Shown here piece after piece: positions 22,288 to 30,207 of a stretch of DNA of 30,207 bases (positions are counted from its first letter, which is position 1; every line of letters starts with the position of its first letter). The position numbers were made by a program, and so were the translations under genes. The notes under the pieces were generated by a model, which did no database searches, was not told the DNA's origin, and worked only from the letters and a program-made list of their open reading frames with translations. Location of the stretch: the NCBI GenBank assembly GCA_045110315.1, contig JBGCFY010000114.1, forward strand, positions 1 through 30,207, read 5' to 3'. The DNA is from CALFBG01 sp045110315. Lineage in GTDB: Bacteria; Bacteroidota; Bacteroidia; Chitinophagales; Saprospiraceae.

Positions 22288-25200
22288 CTACACTTCCTCA
22301 TACGCCACGACTTCCACAATCGGCATCTCTACAAAAAAGTCTGTCCCAACATTCGGTTCCGTTTGGAAATAAATACTGCCATCAACCGCTTCGATAATAT
22401 TTTTAGAAATAGCTAAACCTAGACCCGTTCCTGAATTCTTGGTGGTAAAGTTAGGTACGAATACTTTCTCTTGTTTGTCTAATGGAATTCCTGTTCCATT
22501 GTCACTTACTTTAATAATCGCCAATTGATCTTTACGGTACAAATGGATTTCTACCAAACCTTTGCGACCATCAGGAATCGCCTGCAAAGCATTTTTAATC
22601 AAATTATTGAATACCCGCATGAGGTGATTCTTATCGGCAAATACTTGATAACTTTCTTCTGGCAAGTAAAGTTTTAACTCTGACCGTTCGTCGCCTTCGC
22701 TGAATAAATCATAAACCGAACTAACTAAAGTGTTAATTACAAATTGCTGATTCTCTGCTCGTGGCATTTTAGCAAAGTTGGAAAACTCTGAGGCAATCGC
22801 CGCTAAATTATCAATCTGTTCGATTAAGGTAACCGATACTTTTTTTAGCAAAGGTTCGATGTTGTCTGGATTCGCTCGGTAAGCGTGTTGCAAATATTGA
22901 ATGCTGAGTTTCATCGGCGTCAGCGGATTTTTGATTTCGTGAGCAACCTGCTTTGCCATCTCTCGCCAAGCACCTTCTCGTTCCGATTGGGCGAGCATCT
23001 TAGCACTCTCTTCCAATTTTCTAATCATATTATTGTACTCGGAAATCAGCGCGCCTAATTCGTCTTTGTTTTTCCACTCCAAAGGCTCGTTGCGTTTGCC
23101 TAGCTTGAATTGCTTCAGCTTTTCTCCAATGACACCAATCGGTCGAGTAATCGAATTGGCAACCACGATGGCAATTCCTCCGGCAATCAGCAGTAAGAAA
23201 ACATAAACATTCATCAAGGTACTCATGAAAGCACTGATGTTGTTTCTCAAATCTCTTTGCTTTGAATAATAAGGCATGCCCATATACGCAATGGTCTTAT
23301 CTTGACCATCTTTCGTTTTGACGTTGATCGGAATATAAGAAGACTTATAGGCTAAGTCTCCAACACTTTCTTTTTCCTGAATGTACTCCGGCACTTTTTC
23401 TCTCGATAATTTATAAAAAGCAATTGCATCCATTTGTGGCATCAAAATACCTTTGTCAATAATATCTTCTTCGGAAGAGTGTATCAAGCGTCCTCGCAAA
23501 TCATAAAGATTGATATCTAGCCGGTGAATTTCAGAAAGCGGTTTCACTAATTTTTCCAATAGAATTGTTGAATCCTTCAAGTAGGCTTCCATGCTCATAT
23601 TCTGAACTTCAAAATTAGTATTGGTTAGGACAGAGGTGGTCTTACGTGCAAGTCGCTTGTAGTGATAATTTTCCGTTTGGTTCTTAAAGAAAAAGATGGT
23701 TACGAAACCAATAATAAAAAACGAAACTAGAATAGAAGCAATAACTGACCACTGAATTTTTCCTTTCAAAGATGGACTTTTGCTAAAAGAAAAATTGAAG
23801 GCATTCGGCAAAAATGGATAAAAGGTATTTAAACTAGAAAAGAGTACTACCGTAATAATTAGAATACCAAAGATGTACGAGAATAAAGAAATTGCTTTGA
23901 TAAAAGTTTCGGTATCGCGACCAATAACTACGATGATATCAGTATCTAAATCCGAACGGTAAGTTAATTCCGTCCAAGGTTTTTCGATGATTTCTTTGCG
24001 CTCGCCAGGTGCAATACTAACGTCTTCGCTGAGGTACGGACCGTAAGTTTGACCTTGTCCGTCAAGTCGTTGAAACTTTTTGTAGATGGCGTAATCGTAA
24101 TTCGCAATATTTTTTAAGTTCTTATAAGGTTGATCTACCAAGAGTTCGGTGTAGACTTTGGATTGCTCTCTTTTCTCCCGCTGGAATTCTAGGTAAACAC
24201 GATTGTGGTTGTTTTCGCTTTCTGCAAAAGGTAATTTCAAAAAGTAAGAAAATGCTTTTTGATTGTCCGTCCAAAAATAGAGACCATCCAGTTTGGTTTG
24301 CTTAGCATCGGCTAATCTTTGCTGTAAATTTGTCATCTCCTTGCGCTGCGCTTCTGTAATAGAAGGATTGTGTAAGTTATTGAGATGAACTTGGTAGGTA
24401 TAATTATAAAATAAATAATCATTCCCTGTGTAAATGTCTTTAATGCGCTCATCAATCGAATCCATGCTGGGCGCAAAGTCGTGCGGAGTATTGCGAATTT
24501 CTTCGCGGATAAACTTATCTGCTCGAATGGATTCCTGTAAATTCTCAAATCCAACTACAGCAACACTATCTTGTAATTCTGCTAAGGTCTTTGCGTAAGA
24601 AAAACGATTGAGCCTTTCTTTATAAGCATTGTATTTAAATAATAAAATAGAAGGAAAGGCAGAAAGAATTACCATCCAAATGGCCAACCAAGTAAAAGAC
24701 ATATGCCGGTTGTCAACAAACAAATCGAAAATTAAAATGAAAACAAAGGCAATCAAAATCAGATAGATCGGTGGCAATAATAAATTGCTCATCCACAATA
24801 CAGGAAAAGCTAATAAAGAGGCAATACCCAAGGCAGCTAGTCGCTCATTACGATTGAATCCAATTTTTACAATCGTCAACATCATCCGGTGACTAAAAAT
24901 GAATAAGGCAATGAGCAAAATAATCACACCAACAATGGCAATCAAACTCGAAACGTTCAGATTGAAAACGTAATCAAAATCAAAAACAATCTCCGTTCCA
25001 ATGACTAAACTTTTAAAGACGTTGACAATCATTAAAATACCAATCAAAATCGAAAAGTAATTGAGGGTCGTCAAACTAAAACGGACGGGCTTTGATAAAT
25101 GCTGAAAGGAACGAATGGGAAAGCGTTGATGAAAAAAGATCATCATCCAGAGCAATAAGAAAATATTAATCAATAAATCACCCAAAGAATTACTCAGCGA

Positions 25201-26040
25201 AGTATTAAAGAGGTTTTTTGAGAAAATACTGATGTCTTCAAATTTACTCGTGAAATCAATCAGAATACTGATGTAGCGTAACCCAAATACGGTCACCATC
25301 AAAAACAACGCACCCAGCCAAGGTCGCCCCGACTGTGCAATTCGTTTCGCCTGACTATTTAGCAAGATGGCTAAAAGAATAAAACTGATTAAGTACAAAC
25401 AAAAAATACCACCTAAGTAGCGTCGATTCTTCAATTGACCTTCAAATTCCAAATAAAAAGCAGTGTCACCACTGGCATTCTGAATAATATTTTCAGTCAC
25501 TTGCTTGGTCGGATTGATATTGGTCGGAATATATTGTCCGGCACTAAACCGATCTTTGAGGTAATCACTTTTAATACTATAATTGGCCTTGATCGGAATC
25601 AAAGCCGTCAAATCTACTTTTCCTAATTTAGCATCTCGATATTGGTCTTTCAAACAATAGTAAAAACCATTGTGCAAGTGAATAAGCCCAGTCGTAAACC
25701 GAATTGAATCTAGTTTGAAAGCCGCTAAATTGTTGGACCAAAAAAGGAGCGAATCGTTCTTGGAAGTGAAAATAGTAAAGGGTGCTTTCGCCAATTGACT
25801 GCGCAACTTAAAATTTTCGTCGAGGTCTTCTTTCGGAATGTCCTCCAGTAAAAGTGCGTTGAGCAAAGTCTGATTCGCAAAGATCTCCTTCACTTTAGCC
25901 TCCTGAGTTTGGAGGTAATGCGTGATTTCCTCACCATAGTTGGTGATGTTGGCGGATTGCTTATAAAAAAAATCTACTCCAATCGTAATACTGAAGAGTA
26001 CAGTAAAAAAAAGTAGTAGGTACTTTTGTTGTCGAGACAT
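22288..26040 (-). CDS. Large NtrY-like multi-pass sensor histidine kinase
   Basis: This 1250-aa protein has an N-terminal membrane helix (about 8-25), an extracytoplasmic stretch and a block of about eight hydrophobic segments (about 205-470). A second extracytoplasmic region spans about 470-715. Helices at about 717-740 and 763-785, another outer region, and a last helix at about 940-962 follow. The cytoplasmic end has HAMP (about 963-1015), a phosphoacceptor H1034 in AKQVAHEIKNPLTPMKLSIQ, the N box NNLIKNALQAIPDG, G1 DNGTGIP and G2 GTGLGLAISKNIIEA. The HEIKNPLTPM motif is that of NtrY/NtrB-type kinases. It appears complete. No response regulator is adjacent, and the signal is unknown. Proteins of this size and layout are widespread in Bacteroidota. 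Confidence 0.92.
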   Translation of the reverse strand: MSRQQKYLLLFFTVLFSITIGVDFFYKQSANITNYGEEITHYLQTQEAKVKEIFANQTLLNALLLEDIPKEDLDENFKLRSQLAKAPFTIFTSKNDSLLFWSNNLAAFKLDSIRFTTGLIHLHNGFYYCLKDQYRDAKLGKVDLTALIPIKANYSIKSDYLKDRFSAGQYIPTNINPTKQVTENIIQNASGDTAFYLEFEGQLKNRRYLGGIFCLYLISFILLAILLNSQAKRIAQSGRPWLGALFLMVTVFGLRYISILIDFTSKFEDISIFSKNLFNTSLSNSLGDLLINIFLLLWMMIFFHQRFPIRSFQHLSKPVRFSLTTLNYFSILIGILMIVNVFKSLVIGTEIVFDFDYVFNLNVSSLIAIVGVIILLIALFIFSHRMMLTIVKIGFNRNERLAALGIASLLAFPVLWMSNLLLPPIYLILIAFVFILIFDLFVDNRHMSFTWLAIWMVILSAFPSILLFKYNAYKERLNRFSYAKTLAELQDSVAVVGFENLQESIRADKFIREEIRNTPHDFAPSMDSIDERIKDIYTGNDYLFYNYTYQVHLNNLHNPSITEAQRKEMTNLQQRLADAKQTKLDGLYFWTDNQKAFSYFLKLPFAESENNHNRVYLEFQREKREQSKVYTELLVDQPYKNLKNIANYDYAIYKKFQRLDGQGQTYGPYLSEDVSIAPGERKEIIEKPWTELTYRSDLDTDIIVVIGRDTETFIKAISLFSYIFGILIITVVLFSSLNTFYPFLPNAFNFSFSKSPSLKGKIQWSVIASILVSFFIIGFVTIFFFKNQTENYHYKRLARKTTSVLTNTNFEVQNMSMEAYLKDSTILLEKLVKPLSEIHRLDINLYDLRGRLIHSSEEDIIDKGILMPQMDAIAFYKLSREKVPEYIQEKESVGDLAYKSSYIPINVKTKDGQDKTIAYMGMPYYSKQRDLRNNISAFMSTLMNVYVFLLLIAGGIAIVVANSITRPIGVIGEKLKQFKLGKRNEPLEWKNKDELGALISEYNNMIRKLEESAKMLAQSEREGAWREMAKQVAHEIKNPLTPMKLSIQYLQHAYRANPDNIEPLLKKVSVTLIEQIDNLAAIASEFSNFAKMPRAENQQFVINTLVSSVYDLFSEGDERSELKLYLPEESYQVFADKNHLMRVFNNLIKNALQAIPDGRKGLVEIHLYRKDQLAIIKVSDNGTGIPLDKQEKVFVPNFTTKNSGTGLGLAISKNIIEAVDGSIYFQTEPNVGTDFFVEMPIVEVVAYEEV

Positions 26041-26807
26041 CGTGTGCTTATGAGTTACAAATCGGTCTTTTGGGGTTCTCTGGTGCTAAAGTCATTGAAA
26101 AGAAATTGGAGATTGGAATTTTCTATCCCATAGAATTTAGTACTGCTAAGCCAAAATGTTGCGCTGCTGCGTAACGGAGGGTAAAGTACAAAATTTACGG
26201 CTAACCAATTGTAGTCCATCTGTAGCTACATGCTCGGTCAGTCAATCTCTTCCAGTAATTTTAAACAACTATTTTATTGCAAATTTGTATCCAAAAAAAG
26301 AAAAATGGAAGCTGCATTAAAAAGGATCGTAACAACCGAACCTGCCCGTTGATTAGGCAAGAGGATAGATCGGTAAATCAATATATAGCTCTTTTCGGAT
26401 TTTGTAGTTATAACTGCGAAAATGAGAAAATCCGAGTTGCTGATTTCCAATGATTTATCGCTGCTGATGGTCTAGTAGCGGTAGGTCTTAAAATCTATTT
26501 TAATAACTTCATTCTCTCTTTAAATAAGATGCGCTTCGGTAATTGGTGTATCTTGTCCAAGCACTTCGGTAATTTCACATCATAATTTTCCTTAATATAC
26601 TGCTTTTTGACCTGTTTTGCCACAATCTGGATTGAAAATTGAACGATTAGCACTAAGCTTGGGGTTAAGTTTAATGAGTAAGGAAGTGACTAAAAGTCAA
26701 TTTGCGCCCCACGCTTAAGAAAATTTGAATACATTTGAGTAAAGAATGCATCATTCGCTTGGTCGAAAGTACTTTAATCGAAGCTACGACGAGCGTACAA
26801 AAATAAA
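26041..26807. other. Intergenic region of about 765 bp between the NtrY-like kinase and rnpB
   Basis: It should hold the promoters for the kinase (- strand) and rnpB (+ strand), but no clean TAnnTTTG box was found. It contains an 8-bp hairpin CGGATTTT/AAAATCCG (26396-26434). It also holds a repeat-family right end (GGTCTTAAAATCTA...AATAACTTC, about 26481-26510). Two direct copies of CTTCGGTAATT lie about 30 bases apart in 26529-26572. No coding frame was recognised. Confidence 0.5.
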
Positions 26808-27233
26808 ACAGCGGACTATTCTATCGCGGTTTTATGTCTTCGGGCATAAAAATGAGGAAAGTCCGGACAACGTAGAGCACCACACCATTTAACGAATGGG
26901 GTTTTGCCTTCGGGCAAAATACAGCAAGTGTCGCAGAAAATAACCGCCTCGTTCTCACGAAGGAGGTAAGGGTGAAAATGTGCGGTAAGAGCGCACGCTT
27001 TGGCTTGGTAACAAGTCGAGGGGATAAACCTTGTGGGTTGAAATGCCACGTACATCTCGATGCTGATTTTTTCAGCTTTAAGTTGCTCGCTTAATTAGGT
27101 TATCCTCGTGATAATCAGTCGGGAGGGGTAGGCAGATAGACTTCGTTTGTGAAAACGAGGCTAGATAAATGATAGAACTTTGTCGCTCGTCTGACGAACA
27201 GCAAAGACAGAATCCGGCTTATCGGTTCGCTGT
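26808..27233 (+). ncRNA. rnpB: RNase P RNA (bacterial type A)
   Basis: This is the catalytic RNA that matures tRNA 5' ends with the RnpA protein. The conserved GAGGAAAGTCCGGAC lies at about 26854-26868, GGTAAGAGCGCACG at about 26984-26997, and AGACAGAATCCGGCTTATCG at about 27205-27224. The ends pair as helix P1 (ACAGCGGAC near 26808 with GTTCGCTGT near 27225-27233). Two CTTCGG-capped hairpins lie near the 5' part. A T-run of nine at 27232-27240 follows and serves as terminator. The exact ends are estimated from P1 pairing. Confidence 0.95.
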
Positions 27234-27243
27234 TTTTTTTATT

Positions 27244-27305
27244 GAAGTTATTTTTGTGAAGTTGTTTAATCATTCGCAAACATTTTAGCGTCTTTAAATA
27301 ACTTC
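27244..27305. repeat. Inverted repeat of the GAAGTT family after rnpB
   Basis: GAAGTTATTTTT (27244) and a second GAAGTTGTTTAA (27258-27269) both face TTAAATAACTTC (27294-27305), giving one right end and two nested left ends. The interior is unlike the other copies. It lies between the rnpB terminator and the start of the secreted-protein gene, 20 bases before that start. Confidence 0.5.
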
Positions 27306-27325
27306 TTAATCTAAATTTTTAAAAA

Positions 27326-28546
27326 GTGTTGAGAACGATTATTTTTCTAGTATTACTAAGTAGTAGTTTTTCCTTATTTGCACAAGAAGGTTGTACCGAT
27401 CCGGTAGCAGATAATTACGATGCAGCAGCCGTTACCAACGATGGTTCTTGTACCTATTCTTACAGCCCAGTACAAATTGCCAATTTGCCAGGGAGCTTGG
27501 AGGAATGTTCTGGTCTCGCTTTCTTGGAAGAATCGGGACTTTGGACACACAACGATAATCCTCCCAATGGCAACGAAGATAAATTGTACCGAATTGATAC
27601 CGTTACGGGGCAAATTCTACAAACGGTACTCATCGCTACTGCTGATAATGTTGATTGGGAAGATTTAGCGCAAAGTGAAGATTATCTTTACATTGGTGAT
27701 TTTGGTAACAATAGCGGTGGTCGTATGGATTTGAAAGTTTATCGCGTCAAGCGTAGCGACCTCAGCGCCAATATTGTGAATGCAGAATTGATCGAATTCT
27801 CTTTTAGTGATCAAACCGTTTTTATTCATAATAATAATGATCATAATTTTGATTGTGAAGCTTTCTTTTTTCACAAGGATAGCCTTCATCTTTTTTCTAA
27901 AGATTGGCAAGATAATCGAACGCGCCACTACGTTTTACCCGCTACTCCAGGAACACACACTGCGCAATTACGCGGCAGTTTTGACGTCGGTGGACTTATT
28001 ACGGGCGCAGATATCAACGAAGATGGTGTTGTAACTTTACTTGGATACGTACCACCTGGAAATACTTTTATGTGGTTGTTTTACGATTATGCCGATACGG
28101 ATTATTTTAGTGGTAATCAACGATACGTTGCTTTAGGATCGGGCGTTTTTAATGGTCAAGTAGAGGGGATTTGTTTTCGGAATAAGGATTATGGCTACAT
28201 TGGCTCAGAAAAATTTTCTGTGCTCAATCCTAAGCTCTTATCTTTTTCTATTGAAAAATTTACCGATTTCAACGTAGGAACAACGCCTTCAATCTTGGTA
28301 GATTTTGGATTAACCGTTTATCCGAATCCGGTAGGGGAGGAATTGCAAATCGACTTTCCTGAAATGTTATCCGGTACCATTCAATTAACGCTATTCAACA
28401 GCGTTGGTCAATCCATTCATCAGGAATCCCTACAAGATGCAAATGGGAAGTATCAACTGAATTTGGCAAATTTAACGGCTGGTTGGTATCAATTGAGTAT
28501 TCAAAATGGTCGCCAATTTCAACATATTCCTTTGTTGAAATTGTAA
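27326..28546 (+). CDS. Secreted protein with type IX secretion C-terminal sorting domain
   Basis: This 406-aa exported protein starts at GTG (an in-frame TTG follows as the next codon). It has a clear signal peptide (MLRTIIFLVLLSSSFSLFAQ). Next is the GCTDPVADNYDAAAVTNDGSC motif, a two-cysteine module common in Bacteroidota surface proteins. A middle domain (about 50-320) contains SGLAFLEESGLWTHNDNPP, DNVDWEDLAQSEDYLYIGDF and GYIGSEKF stretches, suggesting a beta-propeller-like fold, but I cannot name a function. Residues about 325-406 are a type A sorting domain (TVYPNPVGEELQIDF, LFNSVGQSI, LNLANLTAGWYQLSI) that directs export by the type IX system. PorV, which takes part in that export, is encoded next door in the convergent direction. 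Confidence 0.9.
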   Translation: MLRTIIFLVLLSSSFSLFAQEGCTDPVADNYDAAAVTNDGSCTYSYSPVQIANLPGSLEECSGLAFLEESGLWTHNDNPPNGNEDKLYRIDTVTGQILQTVLIATADNVDWEDLAQSEDYLYIGDFGNNSGGRMDLKVYRVKRSDLSANIVNAELIEFSFSDQTVFIHNNNDHNFDCEAFFFHKDSLHLFSKDWQDNRTRHYVLPATPGTHTAQLRGSFDVGGLITGADINEDGVVTLLGYVPPGNTFMWLFYDYADTDYFSGNQRYVALGSGVFNGQVEGICFRNKDYGYIGSEKFSVLNPKLLSFSIEKFTDFNVGTTPSILVDFGLTVYPNPVGEELQIDFPEMLSGTIQLTLFNSVGQSIHQESLQDANGKYQLNLANLTAGWYQLSIQNGRQFQHIPLLKL

Positions 28547-28679
28547 GCCTAAGTTGAAATTTATTTGTCATAGCCAATTAATAAGTGAACTAATATGCCT
28601 TGCTATTTAATGGAATGCTAAAGAAATTCTGTTCAAACGATAAGCAGAAATTGTTTTAACGAATCAAAATCAATCGTAT

Positions 28680-28720
28680 AAAAAAAGCGGAATTTGGTCA
28701 TACCAAATTCCGCTTTTTTT
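28680..28720. terminator. Bidirectional terminator between the secreted-protein gene and porV
   Basis: A seven-A run followed by GCGGAATTTGGT (28680-28698) pairs perfectly with ACCAAATTCCGC followed by seven T (28702-28720), a 19-bp stem with a CAT loop. Both strands read as stem plus T-run, so it can end transcription of the + gene ending at 28546 and the - gene ending at 28745. Confidence 0.92.
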
Positions 28721-28744
28721 GTGGAAGTTTTATAACTACCTTAA

Positions 28745-29962
28745 TTAGTTTACCGGCAATTCATCATCACTACCACTTAACGCATCCATATCAAATAATA
28801 AAGAGAAACGTAAAGTATTATCCAATGGATTTCTCTGATTAGTAGTTGGTACCAAATAAGAGAAGTTTAGACCAAAAATATTGTATTTAAGACCAAGTCC
28901 AACGGTAAAGAATTTACGATTTCCTTTTGATCGGTGCTCTGTGAAGTAACCTGCTCTGACCGCAAATTGCTTATCATACCAATATTCCACTCCAATAGAG
29001 TACATTAATTCTTTCAATTCTTCGGCGCCACCACCTGGTGCATCACCGAAAGATTGTAAGACACCGCTAAACATAGATTCTTCTTTGTAATCTAGAATAC
29101 CGTTTCCGTCACTGTCTTCATTCGTTGGCGTAGGAACTAGTAGCTTATTAATATCCATCGCAAAAGTGAAAGAGTTGTAGTCATCAAATTGAAATTCCCA
29201 TGCTGCTCCTAATCCTAAATTCGCAGGAATATAATCTTTGTTAATTGAATTCGTATAGGAAATTTTAGTTCCTAAATTCGTTACTGCTAAACCAACCGTT
29301 AAGTTTGTCTTATTCCCAGAAAACTGAATCGGTGTTCGGTAAGTAAAAGAAAAATCTGCAGCTCCAGCAGTACCCGGTGTAATTTCCACATCTCCTAAGG
29401 TTTGGCCAGAAGCCAGATTAGAATAAATGAACTTACCATTGATTCCTACGGCAAACTTTTCCGTTAATTGTCGAGAATAACCTAAGTTAACCTCAAATTC
29501 ATTTGGACGACCATCTCCTAAAGGTTGACCATTGTCATCCGTAAAGGAAATACTACCCAAAGAGAAGTATCGTAAGCCAAAGTTTACCGTTTGCAACTTA
29601 TCAATTTGTTTATATCCAGTAAGGTAGGCCAAATAGACATCCTGTAGACCCAAGGCACGTAACCAAGGAGTGTAAGTAACGGACACGCCAAAATCTTTTT
29701 CTGCGAAAGCCAATTTCGAAGAATTGAAGTGAGCCGCGTTGGCATCAGGCGAAATCGCAATTCCTACGTCACCCATCGCACCAGATCGAGCATCAGGTAC
29801 AATACGTAAAAAAGGTACGGCTGTAATAATGGTATTTACACAATCTTCTCCTGTTACAGGATGTTGCCCATTTTCACAGTCAAAACTGAACTGCCCCGAA
29901 GCATCAAACGTGATCATGGAACATACTGTCGTTAATATTAGAGAATAGAATATTTTTTTCAT
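28745..29962 (-). CDS. porV: Type IX secretion outer-membrane protein PorV (LptO)
   Basis: PorV is an outer-membrane beta-barrel of the FadL-like group that collects cargo from the type IX translocon and hands it to PorU for sorting-domain removal. The 405-aa product has a signal peptide (MKKIFYSLILTTVCSMITFD) and the diagnostic block FLRIVPDARSGAMGDVGIAI and SPDANAAHFNSSKLAF (about residues 50-90). Amphipathic strands end in aromatic residues throughout, finishing NTLRFSLLFDMDAL. An acidic loop DEDSDGNGILD-like (about 285) could bind calcium. porU is not visible in the window. Confidence 0.93.
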   Translation of the reverse strand: MKKIFYSLILTTVCSMITFDASGQFSFDCENGQHPVTGEDCVNTIITAVPFLRIVPDARSGAMGDVGIAISPDANAAHFNSSKLAFAEKDFGVSVTYTPWLRALGLQDVYLAYLTGYKQIDKLQTVNFGLRYFSLGSISFTDDNGQPLGDGRPNEFEVNLGYSRQLTEKFAVGINGKFIYSNLASGQTLGDVEITPGTAGAADFSFTYRTPIQFSGNKTNLTVGLAVTNLGTKISYTNSINKDYIPANLGLGAAWEFQFDDYNSFTFAMDINKLLVPTPTNEDSDGNGILDYKEESMFSGVLQSFGDAPGGGAEELKELMYSIGVEYWYDKQFAVRAGYFTEHRSKGNRKFFTVGLGLKYNIFGLNFSYLVPTTNQRNPLDNTLRFSLLFDMDALSGSDDELPVN

Positions 29963-29993
29963 AATGTCATTAACTGTTTTCGAGAAATTTCTG

Positions 29994-30001
29994 CAAATAT
30001 A
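29994..30001 (-). promoter_or_regulatory. Bacteroidota-type -7 box upstream of porV
   Basis: Read on the - strand, TATATTTG occupies 30001-29994 and matches TAnnTTTG, followed by CAG. The porV ATG is about 31 bases downstream. No clear -33 TTTG was found. Confidence 0.55.
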
Positions 30002-30134
30002 ATGATTTGTTAAAGAACTTATTGTGTCTTACTACTACAATAATCCCATAATTTTGTTTACTGAGCGCCATAGTTTTGTTTGGTACTTTCTATATTTTTC
30101 TTGAAAACACCATATAAACATGAATTTAAGCTTA

Positions 30135-30207
30135 GAAGTTGTTTTAAAATGGGGGTTGAAATTAGTTGTAAGCGCTTGGTTTTCAAGATGAAGCTCCATT
30201 TTTTTTT
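30135..30207. mobile_element. Second copy (partial) of the MITE-like element at the window edge
   Basis: It starts with GAAGTTGTTTTAAAAT and continues to the end of the window. Aligned to the reverse complement of 21386-21458 it is the same length with 6 mismatches in 73 positions by hand count. The rest of the element lies outside the window. Confidence 0.7.

Noticed and set aside
26320..26352. ATG-initiated 15-codon frame (MEAALKRIVTTEPAR) upstream of rnpB, considered as a leader peptide
   Set aside because: No run of regulatory codons, no attenuator downstream and no structural gene following on that strand until rnpB.
26816..27055. 79-codon frame opposite the RNase P RNA
   Set aside because: The region is fully explained by conserved rnpB motifs on the + strand.
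1..30207. CRISPR arrays, prophage, integron or complete insertion sequence
   Set aside because: No regularly spaced direct repeats, integrase, recombinase or transposase sequence was seen; only short inverted-repeat elements are present.

Overview
The window comes from a member of the Bacteroidota. The best fit is the class Saprospiria or a close relative. Three things point there: Bacteroidota-type promoters with a TAnnTTTG -7 box, a type IX secretion system (PorV plus a cargo protein with a C-terminal sorting domain), and a carotenoid module of the CrtZ / CruF / CrtD type expected for saproxanthin- or myxol-like monocyclic pigments. The base composition is AT-rich throughout. No tRNA, 16S/23S rRNA, CRISPR array, transposase or phage gene was seen.

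Positions 1-8118 hold the end of the spc operon and the alpha operon: rplR (tail only), rpsE, rpmD, rplO, secY, map, infA, rpmJ, rpsM, rpsK, rpsD, rpoA and rplQ, all on the + strand. The order is canonical, but the run is broken after secY by a very strong hairpin and about 630 bp with no gene. infA has its own promoter, and two further perfect hairpins lie in the rplO-secY and rpsD-rpoA gaps. A terminator closes the cluster after rplQ.

Positions 8288-12236 form a metabolic and division group: carA (pyrimidine/arginine precursor), eno (glycolysis), a DivIC/FtsB-like division protein and sucD (TCA cycle), ending at a clear terminator. Positions 12427-18456 are accessory. They hold a PAS sensor kinase, an unrecognised tail-anchored protein, an 868-aa TIR-TPR-membrane-WG-TPR-WG protein (the most unusual protein here) and a small unrecognised protein.

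Positions 18489-21249 (- strand) hold crtD-cruF-crtZ, which would finish a monocyclic 1'-hydroxy, 3-hydroxy carotenoid. Upstream of crtD lie a 183-bp miniature inverted-repeat element and a decayed secreted-protein gene with two in-frame stops. A 1250-aa NtrY-like sensor kinase follows on the - strand. The RNase P RNA gene is at about 26808-27233, then a type IX cargo protein (+) and porV (-), which converge on a shared bidirectional terminator.

A family of short inverted-repeat elements with ends close to GAAGTTGTTTTAAAAT is scattered through the intergenic spaces. A second copy of the crtD-side element starts at 30135 and runs off the end of the window.
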